A DNA stretch of 64,000 nt from Roridomyces roridus. Its lineage: Eukaryota > Basidiomycota > Agaricomycetes > Agaricales > Mycenaceae. The notes under the pieces were generated by a model. It was not told the DNA's origin, did not search any database, and saw nothing but the letters and a program-made list of their open reading frames with translations. Positions 12,377-23,293 of the stretch are shown one piece after another; the stretch's first letter is position 1, and each line of letters opens with the position of its first letter. The translations under genes and the position numbers were made by a program. The DNA lies in the NCBI GenBank assembly GCA_029378245.1, contig JARKIF010000044.1, positions 1-64,000 of the forward strand, in the 5' to 3' direction.

Positions 12377-14490
12377 ATGCGTCTCGCTCGTTTCTCCGTC
12401 TTCCTCCTCGGCGCCGCCTCGAGCGCTCTCGCTGGTGTTACTGTGCAGAAACCTGGCTTGACCATCCCGGCGGAGTATACGAGTCAAGAGACTGCTGCTA
12501 AGCAACTCTTTTCGACGAGTTATGATGCGTACAAGTGAGTGAAATCGTCGATGTCTACTACCGATTTGACGCGTCGTTCCAGGCAATTTGCGTGGGGGCA
12601 TGATGATTTGCTACCTGTAAGCTTGGGCGTTGGGGATGGCCTGGGTGGTTGGGGGGCGTCGCTCGTCGATGCTTTGGGTACTCTGGTGCGTAACGAATGG
12701 ATATCACTTTCTTTGAGTAACATGAACGCCAGTGGATCGCCGGTGAAACGGATGAATTTGAGGAGGCGGTCAATTTTATCGCCAACCTCGATTTCAGCAC
12801 CCCGCCAGTGCCCCAGACAATTAGGTATTCAGTCTTCCCCTTGCTATTCCGTTGTTCACTCTCTGTTGCAGTGTCTTTGAGACGACTATTCGATGGGTCG
12901 GCGGGCTTGTCTCGGCATACGAGCTGAGCGGCGAGCAGTACCCTATTCTTATCACCAAAGCCAAGGAGGTCACTGACAAGCTGGCGTTCGCGTTTTTCGG
13001 GGTGCAGTTGACTGATTTTCCTTCTTGTCCATTGCTTACCTTCCAAAAGAACAACACGATCCCTTTCAACCAGATGGACTTTACCACCAACAAGCCATTA
13101 AACCAAACGGTGCGGCATTATTCCGCTCAGGTGTATTTACCGTCTGACGCGCGTCTTTAGACCAACATCGCCCAGATCGGGACACTTTCCTTGGAATGGG
13201 GTGCACTCAGCAAGTACACTGGCAATGCGACGTACGGTCAACTTACCGAAAACGCGGCCATTGCCGTTGCCGAGCTTGCTGCTCCTCTCCCGGGTCTCGC
13301 GCCTCAGGTCGTCGACCCGAACACGGGCAAGTTCGCCGACGCGTATATCACTTGGGGCGGTGGAAGCGATAGCTACTTTGAATACCTGATCAAGTTTGGA
13401 CGGTATACGAATAACGCGAACCCGATTTTCATCGACACCTGGAAGGTGAGAAGTTATTCGAGTTGAGTTCAGAGCCATGTCGTTTAACTTGTCGCATAGA
13501 CTGCTGTGGATTCTTCGATCACACACTTGCTCAAGACTTCCACTGTCGGCAACTTTTCCTATCTTGCCGATTTTGACGACTCTGGTCGGATTCGTCACGT
13601 CGGCTCGCACCTGGCTTGTTTCTATGCGGGGAACTGGCTCCTTGGTGGACAGCTCCTGCAAAACCAGACGATCATCGACATTGCGTTGGACCTCAACGAG
13701 GGATGCTGGAACACCTATGCTAGCACCGCGTATGTCCTTTCTACTCTCTTTCGAACATCGCTCATAATTCTAGAACTGGTATTGGCCCGGAAGGTTTCGC
13801 GTTCATCAGCGCCGACGGCAACTTTACCGGGGGATCCAGTATTAGTGCTTCTCAGCTGGCGTTTTACAACAAACACGGGTATTACATCACTAGCTCGGAC
13901 TACATCCAGCGCCCCGAGGGTACGTGAACAGTTGCAGTCAATCTTGCATTACTCGCAATCGAACCACGACTGTAGTTCTGGAATCCAACTTTTACGCTTG
14001 GCGCGTGGCGGGGGACACCAAGTACCTGGACCGCGCTGCGTCGGCTATCGCGTCTTTTAACAAGTTCTTGCCAGCCAAGGTGGCTTTCGCCGGGTTGAAT
14101 GATGTCAACAATCTGAACGGCGGGTTGATCGACGATATGGAGAGTTTCTGGTCGGTCTTCTGCGTATTTGCTCTGTCTGGAATTAAATCTCACATTCCGT
14201 TCAAAGGTTCGCGGAGGTCCTCAAGTACCTGGTCTTGACTTTCGACGACCCGTCTCACATTAGCTTGGACGATTGTGAGTCGGGATCAAATCATATTCGG
14301 CCTCAAGACCTGTTCGCTAACAACGGATTTCGTAGACGTTTTCAACACAGAATGCCACCCGTTGAAAGCCCCGCCTGCGCTCGACTCGTACGCTGCCAAG
14401 CTGATCCCAGCGAAGAAGTACACGCCCCCAGCCACTACTGCGCCGCGTCCTGCGGTTAGCACAAGACCTCAGCAGTCACCGGGTTTATAA
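12377..14490 (+). CDS. GH47 alpha-1,2-mannosidase, tandem copy 2
   Basis: join(12377..12534, 12583..12685, 12733..12824, 12872..13001, 13050..13109, 13161..13445, 13500..13729, 13774..13919, 13976..14150, 14207..14274, 14336..14490), 533 aa. Paralog of the copies at 8262 and 15194 with the same order of GH47 blocks: signal peptide MRLARFSVFLLGAASSALAG, GWGASLVDALGTL, SVFETTIRWVGGLVSAYEL, YITWGGGSDSYFEYL, GSHLACFYAGNW, RPEVLESNFYAWRV, ESFWFAEVLKYLVLTF, VFNTECHPLKAP. It has lost the intron that splits DAL/GTL in the other copies, and encodes GTL-WIAGET where they encode GTLAVMGET/GTLLVMGQT. It has an extra intron after NQT that copy 3 shares and copy 1 lacks. The C-terminus is Pro/Thr-rich. Confidence 0.9.
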
Positions 14491-15193
14491 GCTGGATTTT
14501 GTCGAACAAAGTTGTGGAATGCAGTGCAATGATATTTTTCTGGCGTGGTTGAATTGTGAATGGTTGAAATTGGGAGTGACGTGATGACATCATTGATGTA
14601 ATCGGCGCTTGACTCTGCACCACATCCGACTCCGTTTCGCCTCGCCGACCTCACTATCGCCTCGCCGAAGGAATCTAGGGCTCCATCCCATGATCACCCT
14701 GTTTTTAACTTTGGGGCCTCTTTTTCCGGCCACCGCTTTGTGACGCTCCACTGGACCGCGCTCAAGTACGAATAGCTTTGAAAGACGCTGCCACTACTAC
14801 CGCATACCCATCTCCTGGCTTGTTTTCACACTTTTTGGCCCAATCTTCACGCGCACGGCTTGAGGGCTTTGATTTAAATAGTGAGGCAGGCTTGTGACTT
14901 GCTTCAACGAAGCGACACTGCTGCCATTGATCTTCTCCCGGTGGTGTGCGGTAGGCGTTCATAAATACATCAATTCCGAAGCTCGAAGAATACAGTTGAC
15001 CTGCTGCACTGCGCAAGTACGGCGGCAATCCTCTGCAGATAAATATACACTCGGAAGAAGGCCAATATCCACGACTTGCTTCTGATATTCGCGATTCTCG
15101 TCCACATGGTTGGAAACACAGAGCTAAAATCGACCGACTCAGTATAAAACGAGTCACCCCGAACTTCAGTGTACCGGTGAGCACTCGCTGGAA
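14491..15193. other. Intergenic region before GH47 copy 3
   Basis: About 700 bp without a recognisable gene. It ends in the promoter of copy 3, with a TATA box at 15143. Confidence 0.4.
15143..15149 (+). promoter_or_regulatory. TATA box of GH47 copy 3
   Basis: TATAAAA lies 45 bp before the ATG at 15194, matching the arrangement at copy 1. Confidence 0.6.
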
Positions 15194-17469
15194 ATGCGTC
15201 TCACTCATACCGGCGTTCTCCTTGGTGCTGCCTCTAGCGCTTTAGCCGTCGGCTTAAATGTTCAGAAGCCCGGTTTGACGGTCCCTGAAAAGTACGCTCC
15301 TCAAAAGGCCGCTGCTCAGAAGATCTTCTCGACGAGTTATGATGCGTACAAGTGAGCAGGCTTACGTCTGCAGGAGTTTCGACTAATGGTTTGTTGCACA
15401 GGCAGTTTGCATTTGGCCACGATGAATTGTTGCCTGTGAGCTTGACCGTCGGGGACGATCTGGGAGGGTGGGGTGCCTCGCTCGTCGATGCTTTGGTAAG
15501 TTGAATGTATCGAGATCATTCACATTTCGTACTGACGAACAAACCAGGGAACTCTGGTAAGTTGAACACGCTCATCCCGCTTTCTGGAACTAACATCCTT
15601 CAGTTGGTTATGGGACAAACTGTAAGCCAACCTCTTCATAACTGAACCGCCCGGTTGAACTTCTTCCCAGGAAGAGTTTGAAGACGCGGTCAAATTCGTT
15701 GCCACCCTCGACTTTAACACTCCTCCGGTGCCGCAGGATATCAGGTATTCAGAGCCCCTTCAATTGATCCCTCAGCCAACATCTACTATTACAGTGTCTT
15801 TGAGACGACTATCCGCTGGGTGGGCGGCCTCATTTCAGCATACGAGCTCAGCAACAAGCAATTCCCCATTCTCATTACTAAAGCGAAGGAAGTTACCGAC
15901 AAGCTGGCATTCGCGTTTTTCGAGGTGCGTCGCTCCAGTTCACCGCTTTTCCCGTTGTTTATCATGACAGGGTAACACGATTCCTTTCAATGAGCTTGAC
16001 TTCACAACCAACACGCCACTGAACCAAACGGTGTGCCATTGTTACTCCGCTCAGGTGTATTTACGCCGTCTAACGCCACTTTAGACCAACATCGCCCAAA
16101 TTGGGACGCTCTCTTTGGAATGGGGGGCTCTCAGCAAGTATACCGGCAACGCGACATACGGACGACTCACCGAGAACGCCGTCATCGCTGTTGCCCAGCT
16201 CGCGGACCCCTTGCCAGGTCTTGCGGCCCAGGCCGTGGATCCGAACACCGGCCAGTTCACTGATGCTTCCATCACTTGGGGTGGTGGCAGCGACAGCTAC
16301 TTTGAGTATCTTCTCAAGTTTGCGCGGTATACCAATAATGCGAATTCAATCTTTCTCGACACTTGGAAGGTGCGCAGCGGCGGGTCTTCAAAATTTACGC
16401 GTCTGGGTTCCAATATTTGACACAGACTGCCGTGGATTCTTCCATCAAGCATCTGCTCAAGACTTCGACGGTTGGAAATTTCTCGTATCTTGCCGACTTT
16501 GACGATTCTGGTCTCATTCGCCATGTTGGCTCGCATTTGGCTTGTTTCTACGCGGGAAATTGGCTCCTCGGCGGACAGCTCCTGCGGAATCAGACGATTG
16601 TCGATGTAGCGTTGGAATTGAACGATGGCTGCTGGGTGAGTGTTGACTTGGATCCGTCAAGTTCAACTGTGTTGACAAATTGGAACACAGAACACATACG
16701 CTGGGACAGAGTACGCTTCCTCCCACACACCCTTTTGAAAACATTGCTGACCACTGGTCAAATCAGGACTGGTATTGGCCCCGAAAACTTTGCATTCATC
16801 AGCTCGGACGGGAACTTTACCGGCGGAGGCGATATCACCGCTGAGCAGCTTGCGTTTTACAACCAACATGGGTACTACATTACCACTTCTGACTACATGC
16901 AGCGACCCGAAGGTATGTATGAACAACTGGAACGCTCAAGTAACAATGTTCATATTGGCCCAAACCTTTAGTCCTGGAATCCAACTTTTACGCGTGGCGT
17001 GTTACCGGCGACACAAAGTACCTCGACCGCGCGGCGTCTGCCATTGCTTCTTTCAACAAGTTTTTACCGGCCACGGTTGCGTTCGCTGGGTTGAACGATG
17101 TCAATGATTTCAGTGCGGGGTTGATTGACGATATGGAGAGTTTCTGGTGAGTCTCATACCTGGTGCCTCTAGAACGCATTTTTACTTACATATTGGAATG
17201 AAGGTTCGCCGAGGTGTTGAAATACCTATTCCTCACTTTCGACGACCCGAATCACATCAGTCTGGACACCCGTAAGTCGTCGTCCGATCCACTTTTTCTT
17301 GAACATAGCTAACCATGAGGATACAGACGTTTTCAACACCGAGTGCCACCCTTTGATAGCCCCTCCCGCGCTGGAGTCGTACAACGCCAATATACTCCCC
17401 GCCAAGGCGTTCACTCCACCGGCTAACATCGCACCCCGCCCGGCTTTCAGCCCCAGGCCTCAGCATTAG
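15194..17469 (+). CDS. GH47 alpha-1,2-mannosidase, tandem copy 3, with micro-exons
   Basis: join(15194..15351, 15402..15495, 15548..15556, 15604..15621, 15671..15744, 15795..15924, 15971..16030, 16085..16369, 16426..16635, 16691..16710, 16767..16912, 16972..17146, 17204..17271, 17327..17469), 529 aa. Same domain content as the two upstream copies, including signal peptide, SVFETTIRWVGGL, TWGGGSDSYFEYL, ESNFYAWRVTGD, ESFWFAEVLKYLFLTF and VFNTECHPL. It has the most introns of the three. GTL is encoded by a 9-nt exon and LVMGQT by an 18-nt exon, both flanked by GTAAG donors and CAG acceptors. A 20-nt exon (NTYAGT) results from an intron unique to this copy. Each small exon restores alignment with copies 1 and 2. 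The last coding bases overlap the 3' end of the opposite-strand F-box pseudogene frame. Confidence 0.88.
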
Positions 17470-17519
17470 CGTTGTGTAAAAATGTTGTTGTATTCATTAT
17501 GTACATGAGTATTACGGGC

Positions 17520-19080
17520 TCAATATCCAAACGGTTCGATGTTGAACCGAGCGCGGGCATTAATGTCCACACCGGCGTCGGAACATAAGACAAGCTGATA
17601 TCAAGACCCTGCGCTACATACCCCTGCAATTCAGGCAATATGTCAATTTCCATGGGACGATCGAATGCAATATGAACCCGCTGCAAAGGCTGGTTCGTCG
17701 TCATCCTGCCATGAATCCAAGACAGAATGGCGGAATCCGACCAATCACACAAGTTCCGCACGATATCCAGCTTGCGCAACGGTGGACAAGTCGTCGTTGA
17801 GAGGGGGATTTTGAAAAACCCATCTTGTAGACGCTCGATGTCTGTAGAATCGGGTTCACCCAGTCGGAGGTGTGCGATAGGAAACACGTAGATCAATCTG
17901 CGCAACATGGCCTCTGAAATGTGCATGTTCCCCGTAATATAGACGACCAAATCCGCCGCGGGACCATCTGAGACAGATGCATCGAAGAATCTGGAGGTGA
18001 AATTGTCTTCCTCTCCCCCTGCCCGGACCCCGAGTTGTAGGTAATGGAGCTTTGGCATGGTCACACATTCCAAAAGGTCCATCGGGTCCATCGAGTAGTA
18101 AAAGTCCAGGCGGAGGGCCTGGAGGTGAGGAAGATGGATGTCGCGCGGAGTGAATGTGAGCCCGGTGTGGGGGTCCAGCTGTGAGAGGCGGCATCGAACC
18201 AGTTTGGTGCACCTGTGGAGCACCTCAAGCGCATCATCGGGAGTGAGTGACGTGTGGTTAGATACACAGTCGAAATTGATCTCGGTCAATTGCGCCCAAG
18301 CGATGGGCAGGGCGAGCAGATTAACTTCCCCCTGAAGTGAAAGCCGGCGCAGTGCAGGGATGCAAAAGATATTTGAATGGTCCAGAACAGGCGGCGGCCA
18401 ACGAGAACCTCTGAGGCCGTCCATTAGAATGCTTTCCAGCATTGGGAGCTGTTCCGCACCCAGCTGGAGTAGCGCAGATAATCCAGAGCTGAAGCCCTCA
18501 TATCTGAAGCTCCTGAGACGTCGAGAGACTCTGAGCAGCTGGGCAAGGACGACACTGGGGACTTCATCTTGATCCCGAGGTTGAGCCAATGAGACCGAAA
18601 GCGAGCACAGTCCGGAACGATCGAACCAGGCTTGAAGTAACATCCCGAGCCGCTGTTCCATTCCCTTTGGCGGCTCGACGCCATTAGCGCCGCTGACCAA
18701 TGGAGGGATGTACACAGAGCTCCAAAGTCGCGGGGTCGAGTTCGCGACTCGTCGCCAAAGCCCGCAAATGCGACCCAAAAGCATGGGTGCCTCGGTGACC
18801 TCGATGAGGGCATCATGGTCGTCCGGGAGACAGGATATGAAGATTTCCCGTAGGATATCCTCAGGAATGCCTCGTATGGGGGAGAGGAGCGCTCTGTGCG
18901 GGTCTATCACCGCTTGAAGTGACGCTCTCTGAGCGGTAAGCTGGGAGATGAGGGCGTCGAGCCGGGCGAGTTCAGCGACTGGCTCTGGAGGAGCGCACGC
19001 AGCTGCTTCACTTCGGAATCAGAAGGAATGAAGTTGGTGTTGAGTTTGTCGGTGAAGGGCGAATCGACAACTTGCGACAT
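17520..19080 (-). pseudogene. F-box-like protein copy 1, broken by two frameshifts
   Basis: Tandem paralog of the intact gene at 19237-20793. The start region MSQVVDSPFTDKLNTNF matches the paralog. At about 18990 one base is missing relative to the paralog (CTCCTCCAGAGCC against CTCCTCCGAGAGCC), so the ATG frame leaves the F-box frame. The F-box part is open again from about 18910: PIRGIPEDILREIF, then LLGRICGLWRRVANSTPRLW. A second frameshift near 17560 bypasses the ancestral stop (frame ..FNIEPFGY-stop at 17520-17522, matching ..FDERVFGY-stop in the paralog). The open frame then runs to 17447, overlapping the end of GH47 copy 3. Sequencing error is the main alternative. Confidence 0.65.
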
Positions 19081-19236
19081 GGTGGTGCGGAGCAAAGTTA
19101 GATGACCAACTTTGATCTTCATTTTTGTATGTTCACAATCGCAGAGGTCGAGACCGAGTTCCACATACATTCAAGTCAATTTATCGTATTCAAAAGTAGA
19201 TGAGTCGACAGAAAGGGACATGTAGTAAAAAGTGAA

Positions 19237-20793
19237 CTAATATCCAAAGACCCTTTCATCAAACTCGGCGTCCCCGCGGAATGTCCACGGCAGCGAAAAG
19301 TGTGAAGCATAACGCAAGTTGACTTGGAGGCCTTGCGCTATATACGGCTCCAACTCCTCTACAACGTCTCTCTCCATCTCACGTTCAAACTCGAGATCCA
19401 CTTGCTGGAGCGGGTGCTCCGTCCGCATACGTGCGAGGATGAAAGCCAGAACTGCATCGTCCGAGAACGTGCAGTAATATTTGCCAATCTCCAGATGACG
19501 CAGAGATGGACAAGCTGTTGCAGTGAAAATGGTCTCCAGCTTGTCGTCGAAGGGGCTGTAATAGTGGTATTCTGGCGGTTCACCTAATCGGAGATGTGTG
19601 ACACCAGGGAGGGACCGAAACAATCGAGAGAGGATTGCTGGTGAAATGGAGGTGCTGCCAGTAAGGTATACGGTCAGGCCCTCGCTATCTGAGGACGACG
19701 AGTCGCTGAACCTGAGGCTGCTTTCGTCTTGTCCGGCTTGGAAATATCGAACACGGGGCATGGTCAAACATTCCAAGAAATCGGCAACCTGTTCATCCAT
19801 GGAATCGAATTCGATGATTATGATGAGCGCCTGGAGGTGGGCAATGTGAATTGGGCGCGGGGTGAATAGCAACTTGGTAGTGATGTGCAGACGGCATCGA
19901 ATGAGGCTTGAGCATCTCTGGAGCACCTCAAGTGCACCAACCGCACTGAGGCCCCACTGAGGGTCGAGCATTCCATGGGAATAGCAAATCAGATTGATGT
20001 CAGTCAATTGCGCCCAGGCCAGAGGCAATGCAAGCGCATTGGTGTTTGCGGCGCGAAGTGACAGCCGACGAAGTGTCGGGACACTGAAAAGCGTCGAACG
20101 CTCCTGGGCCGCCTCGGGGTATTCGTGCAGGTCAACAACGACGCTTTCCAGTCCGGGAAGAGCTTCCGCGTCAAGTTCGAGTACAGACAAAAGGCCCTGC
20201 ATGGGACCTTTGTATTTGAGGTGCCTAATGCGTGTCGAGACGCCCAGAAGTTGGTCTAATAGGACCTGGTGATATTCCTGGCCGCTGGAAAAAGCTGGAA
20301 TATATATTGCCAGCGAGATGGAGAGAGGGCAATCCATTGAACGCTCCAGCCAAACTTTTATACCCGTGGCAAGCTCGCGTTCGACGTCCTCTGGTGCCAC
20401 CAGGTCGAAACCCAACGGTGGGATGTAAAAAGAGCTCCAAAGTCTTGGGGTCGAGTACGCGACTCGTCGCCAAAGCCCGCAGACGCGACCGAGAAGCAGA
20501 GGCGATTGGGTGGCATCCATGAAGGCGTCATGGTTGTCCGGGAGGCAGGACACGAAGATTTCCCGTAGGAAATCTTCCGGAATGCGTCGAATGGGAGAGA
20601 GGAGGGCTCTGTGACTGTCCACCACAACTTGCAGTGACGCTCTCTCAGTGGCGAGCTGGGAGATGAGGGCGTCCAATCGGGCGAGTTCAGCGACTGGCTC
20701 TCGGAGGAGCGCATTCAGCTGTTTCACTTCAGAATCGGAAGGAACGAAGTTGGTGTTTAGTTTGTCGGTGAAGGGTGAATCGACGAGCGACAT
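19237..20793 (-). CDS. F-box domain protein (agaricomycete type), intact copy
   Basis: Single exon, 518 aa. Predicted adaptor of an SCF ubiquitin ligase, where the F-box would bind Skp1 and the rest select substrates. The N-terminal helix (SDSEVKQLNALLREPVAELA) looks coiled-coil-like and is followed by SPIRRIPEDFLREIFVSCLP and LLGRVCGLWRRVAYSTPRLW, the usual F-box-like block of mushrooms. After it come irregular leucine-rich segments (LRRLSLRAANTNALALPLAW, LPGVTHLRLGEPPE, CPSLRHLEIGKYYC). The ATG at 20793 is used because the codon five triplets upstream is TTG. Only 57 bp separate it from the start of the NAXE gene on the other strand, so the two share a very short promoter region. Substrate unknown. 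Confidence 0.8.
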   Translation of the reverse strand: MSLVDSPFTDKLNTNFVPSDSEVKQLNALLREPVAELARLDALISQLATERASLQVVVDSHRALLSPIRRIPEDFLREIFVSCLPDNHDAFMDATQSPLLLGRVCGLWRRVAYSTPRLWSSFYIPPLGFDLVAPEDVERELATGIKVWLERSMDCPLSISLAIYIPAFSSGQEYHQVLLDQLLGVSTRIRHLKYKGPMQGLLSVLELDAEALPGLESVVVDLHEYPEAAQERSTLFSVPTLRRLSLRAANTNALALPLAWAQLTDINLICYSHGMLDPQWGLSAVGALEVLQRCSSLIRCRLHITTKLLFTPRPIHIAHLQALIIIIEFDSMDEQVADFLECLTMPRVRYFQAGQDESSLRFSDSSSSDSEGLTVYLTGSTSISPAILSRLFRSLPGVTHLRLGEPPEYHYYSPFDDKLETIFTATACPSLRHLEIGKYYCTFSDDAVLAFILARMRTEHPLQQVDLEFEREMERDVVEELEPYIAQGLQVNLRYASHFSLPWTFRGDAEFDERVFGY

Positions 20794-20850
20794 GGTGGTT
20801 TGGAGCAAACGCCAATCCGGGCCGGCAGCCGCACTCTTCTTTCCACTTCC

Positions 20851-21853
20851 ATGTCTCTCCGATATCTCTCAGCCAGACTTGCCCAGCAAGTAGGCTCAGA
20901 CCCTCAAATAGACTCTACACGTCTTGATCGCGAGAGCAGATTGACGATGAGCTCATGAGTGCCGCTGGAGCTTTCAGCCTCGACCAGGCAAGTTTCGTGC
21001 CATCACCAAGAGTATTCAGTTCCAACACCTCGCAGCTCATGGAGCTGGCGGGTCTTGCATGCGCACAGACTCTGGCCAAGGTATATGATTCCGCGAAATT
21101 CAATCGCGTGCTGGTGTGTTGTGGACCGGGGAATCAGGGTGCGTGGATTTGAAGCATTTCGGTAAAGAACTCTCAATTCATACCAGGAGGCGATGGTCTC
21201 GTTGCTGCGCGTCATTTGTGTGAGTGGTTCGCTACGTCTCCCATTCTACTTGAAGATTCCGCCAGCCATGTTCGGATACAAGACTACAATCTACATGCCC
21301 AAGGTCGGTTCCACAGCTCTATGACCCATGAAATACTCATACCTTTATAGCCAGGTACCAAGGAAATCTACCAGCGTCTGCACACACAATGCAAAAATCT
21401 CGACATCCCGAACTTGCCCTCTGATTCAGAATCTCTCCGCACGGCCCTAGCATCTTCCGACGTCATCCTCGAAGCCATATTCGGATTCTCATTCAAAGGT
21501 CCCATCCGAGCGCCTTTCGACGACGCCCTTCCCCTCATTTCGCAATCCCGCCTTCCGATCGTGTCCGTTGATATCCCGTCCGGCTGGGATGTCGAGGCAG
21601 GGAATGAAGCTGGCGTGGGCCTGAACCCGGATGTTCTCCTCAGCTTAACAGCGCCAAAGGAGGGCGTCAGGTCCTTCCGCGGACGGCACTTTCTCGGAGG
21701 GCGATTTGTTCCAAAGTATTCAGCCGTTGATTTCTTCTGCTACTTCTCAAACTTCCAAACAGGTCCATGGACGAAAAGTTCCAGCTGAATTTACCCGCAT
21801 ATCCGGGCTACGAACAGATTGTCGACATTACAGAAGCGACACAGGAATTGTAA
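20851..21853 (+). CDS. NAXE: NAD(P)H-hydrate epimerase (YjeF N-terminal domain)
   Basis: join(20851..20889, 20940..20987, 21036..21138, 21187..21219, 21266..21303, 21351..21715, 21763..21853), 238 aa. Repairs NAD(P)HX by converting R and S epimers so the dehydratase can restore NAD(P)H. Family blocks: [46 protein letters not shown] (nucleotide-binding GPGNNGGDG-type loop), [30 protein letters not shown] and LTAPKEG. Length equals the yeast and human single-domain enzymes. Intron 2 is a GC-AG intron (CAG|GCAAGT..CTCGCAG, 48 nt). It is in frame if retained, but only its removal joins FSLDQ to LMELAG as the family requires. The short basic N-terminus could be a weak mitochondrial signal. Confidence 0.88.
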
Positions 21854-22216
21854 TACATAGTGTTCAGTTATTCTCTTTCCTTCGTTCCTCTCCAGTGGCT
21901 TTCACCAACCCTTTCGACGGTCGTTCAGCGTTGCTTCGCCGGCTAGTAGGCCAAGGCTGTGTACCTCGCCAATATCATTTTCGCTGGAATACCAGCCTAC
22001 TAGCTCCGATTCTGACGCAACGAAATCCGGCATTCTATACGCACATGCGACCTGGGCGGCGTGTGGGACAGCAATATCGCGGGGTTCTAACGCTGATACA
22101 CTTCAACGGGGCGCCCGGCTTTCGTCTGCGGGGGACCCTCGGGCGGAGTCTGTTTCAACCACATACATATTAAAGCCGGAACCTTGCTATGGCCAGTCAT
22201 CGCTCGTATCACGCTC
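21854..22216. other. Intergenic region, promoter of aspartic protease copy 1
   Basis: The stretch from about 22010 (GCAACGAAATCCGGCAT, then a CACTTCAACGGG block and GGACCCTCGGGCGGA) recurs upstream of protease copy 2 at about 23020-23250. The promoter was therefore duplicated with the gene. Confidence 0.6.
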
Positions 22217-22803
22217 ATGCGGATCCCACTGACGCTCCTTTCTCTTGCGTTTCTTCACCTTACACTATGCTCGGTTGCTGCAAAGCCTGGGAGCAGTCCA
22301 CCTTCATACGTCGCCAATGGGAAAGACAAACATGATGACCGGGTGAATTTCATACTTCTTCAAGTCCGAAATCACAGAGGCTGATTTTAGCTCAGGACGC
22401 CATCAATATAGTTGATGATCCATTCCCCACTAGTGTCAGTGCAAGGGCAACTACAACGCCGCCAGCCACAACGATTCCAGCAACGGCTCCTTCTGTGGCC
22501 GCTGGTTTCATTGCCCCTGAGGGCGGCCCAGGCACCTCGAGGTCCAACTCAGATGATTCTGAATCCGCCGCAGCTAAATACGGTTCGATCCTTTTGGGTC
22601 TCCTGGGTGCGAACCTGTTCCTGCTGCTTTTGGGGCTCCTCGGCGCGAACCTGTTGCTCCTGCTCTTCTTGGCATTTTCGGGTCTTTTGAATTACTTGAG
22701 GAGCGGGTGCGATAGGACGGGACGTGCTGTGAACCCTGCATATATTCCTGTGAAGCTCAAGGATACGAAGGGCGGCGCCGACGCGGGATGGGCCGTTGTT
22801 TGA
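22217..22803 (+). pseudogene. Aspartic protease copy 1, catalytic domain deleted
   Basis: Keeps only the two ends of the gene. The signal-peptide exon (MRIPLTLLSLAFLHLTLCSV, then YVANGKDKHDDR) is followed directly, after an intron-like segment, by the C-terminal tail: QDAINIVDDPFPTS, a Thr/Pro-rich stalk, a transmembrane helix rich in Leu (LLGLLGANLFLLLLGLLG, partly duplicated) and VNPAYIPVKLKD. Both catalytic Asp motifs present in copies 2 and 3 are absent, and the join does not keep frame with the usual donor. Compared with copy 2 about 1.5 kb of coding and intron sequence is missing. Confidence 0.75.
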
Positions 22804-23293
22804 GGTCGATTGAAGGGCTCGGTAAATAATTGTAAGTAATGCGAAGTGTACGTTAAATGACTGCAATAATACATACATACTCTACTGTACATGTAGGTTT
22901 TTCGCTGATACCAAAGATTTTGCTCATCGCATCGTTTGCAGAAGTTCAGTGCGCCTCGTCCGTCCGGATATGCCCTTGCTGGTAGGATTGTCGCTGCAAT
23001 ACGGGCCTGAGCTCCGATTCTGCCGCAACGAAATCCGGCATCCTCGGCGCGAACGATCCATCATGATTTAAATCTGACGGCCTCCCGGTCAATAACACAG
23101 GCTTGCAAGTCCCATCTGTTTCTGAGCACCGGCCTCCTCAACACTCAAGGGCGGCGTTTCGGAGAGATTTACGCTGACACACTTCAACGGGTTGCTCGGC
23201 TTTCGTCTCCGGCAAATGCAACGGCACCCTCGGGCGGACCACATATTTAAGCCGGAACCGTGATCTTGCTATGGCCACTCATCTCTCGTGCCA
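22804..23293. other. Intergenic region, promoter of aspartic protease copy 2
   Basis: Contains the second copy of the duplicated promoter block described for copy 1 (GCAACGAAATCCGGCAT near 23024, GGACCACATATTTAAGCCGG near 23235). No other gene seen. Confidence 0.55.

Noticed and set aside
13137..13661. Minus-strand open frame of 174 codons inside GH47 copy 2
   Set aside because: Antisense of conserved mannosidase exons; similar shadows occur at copies 1 and 3.
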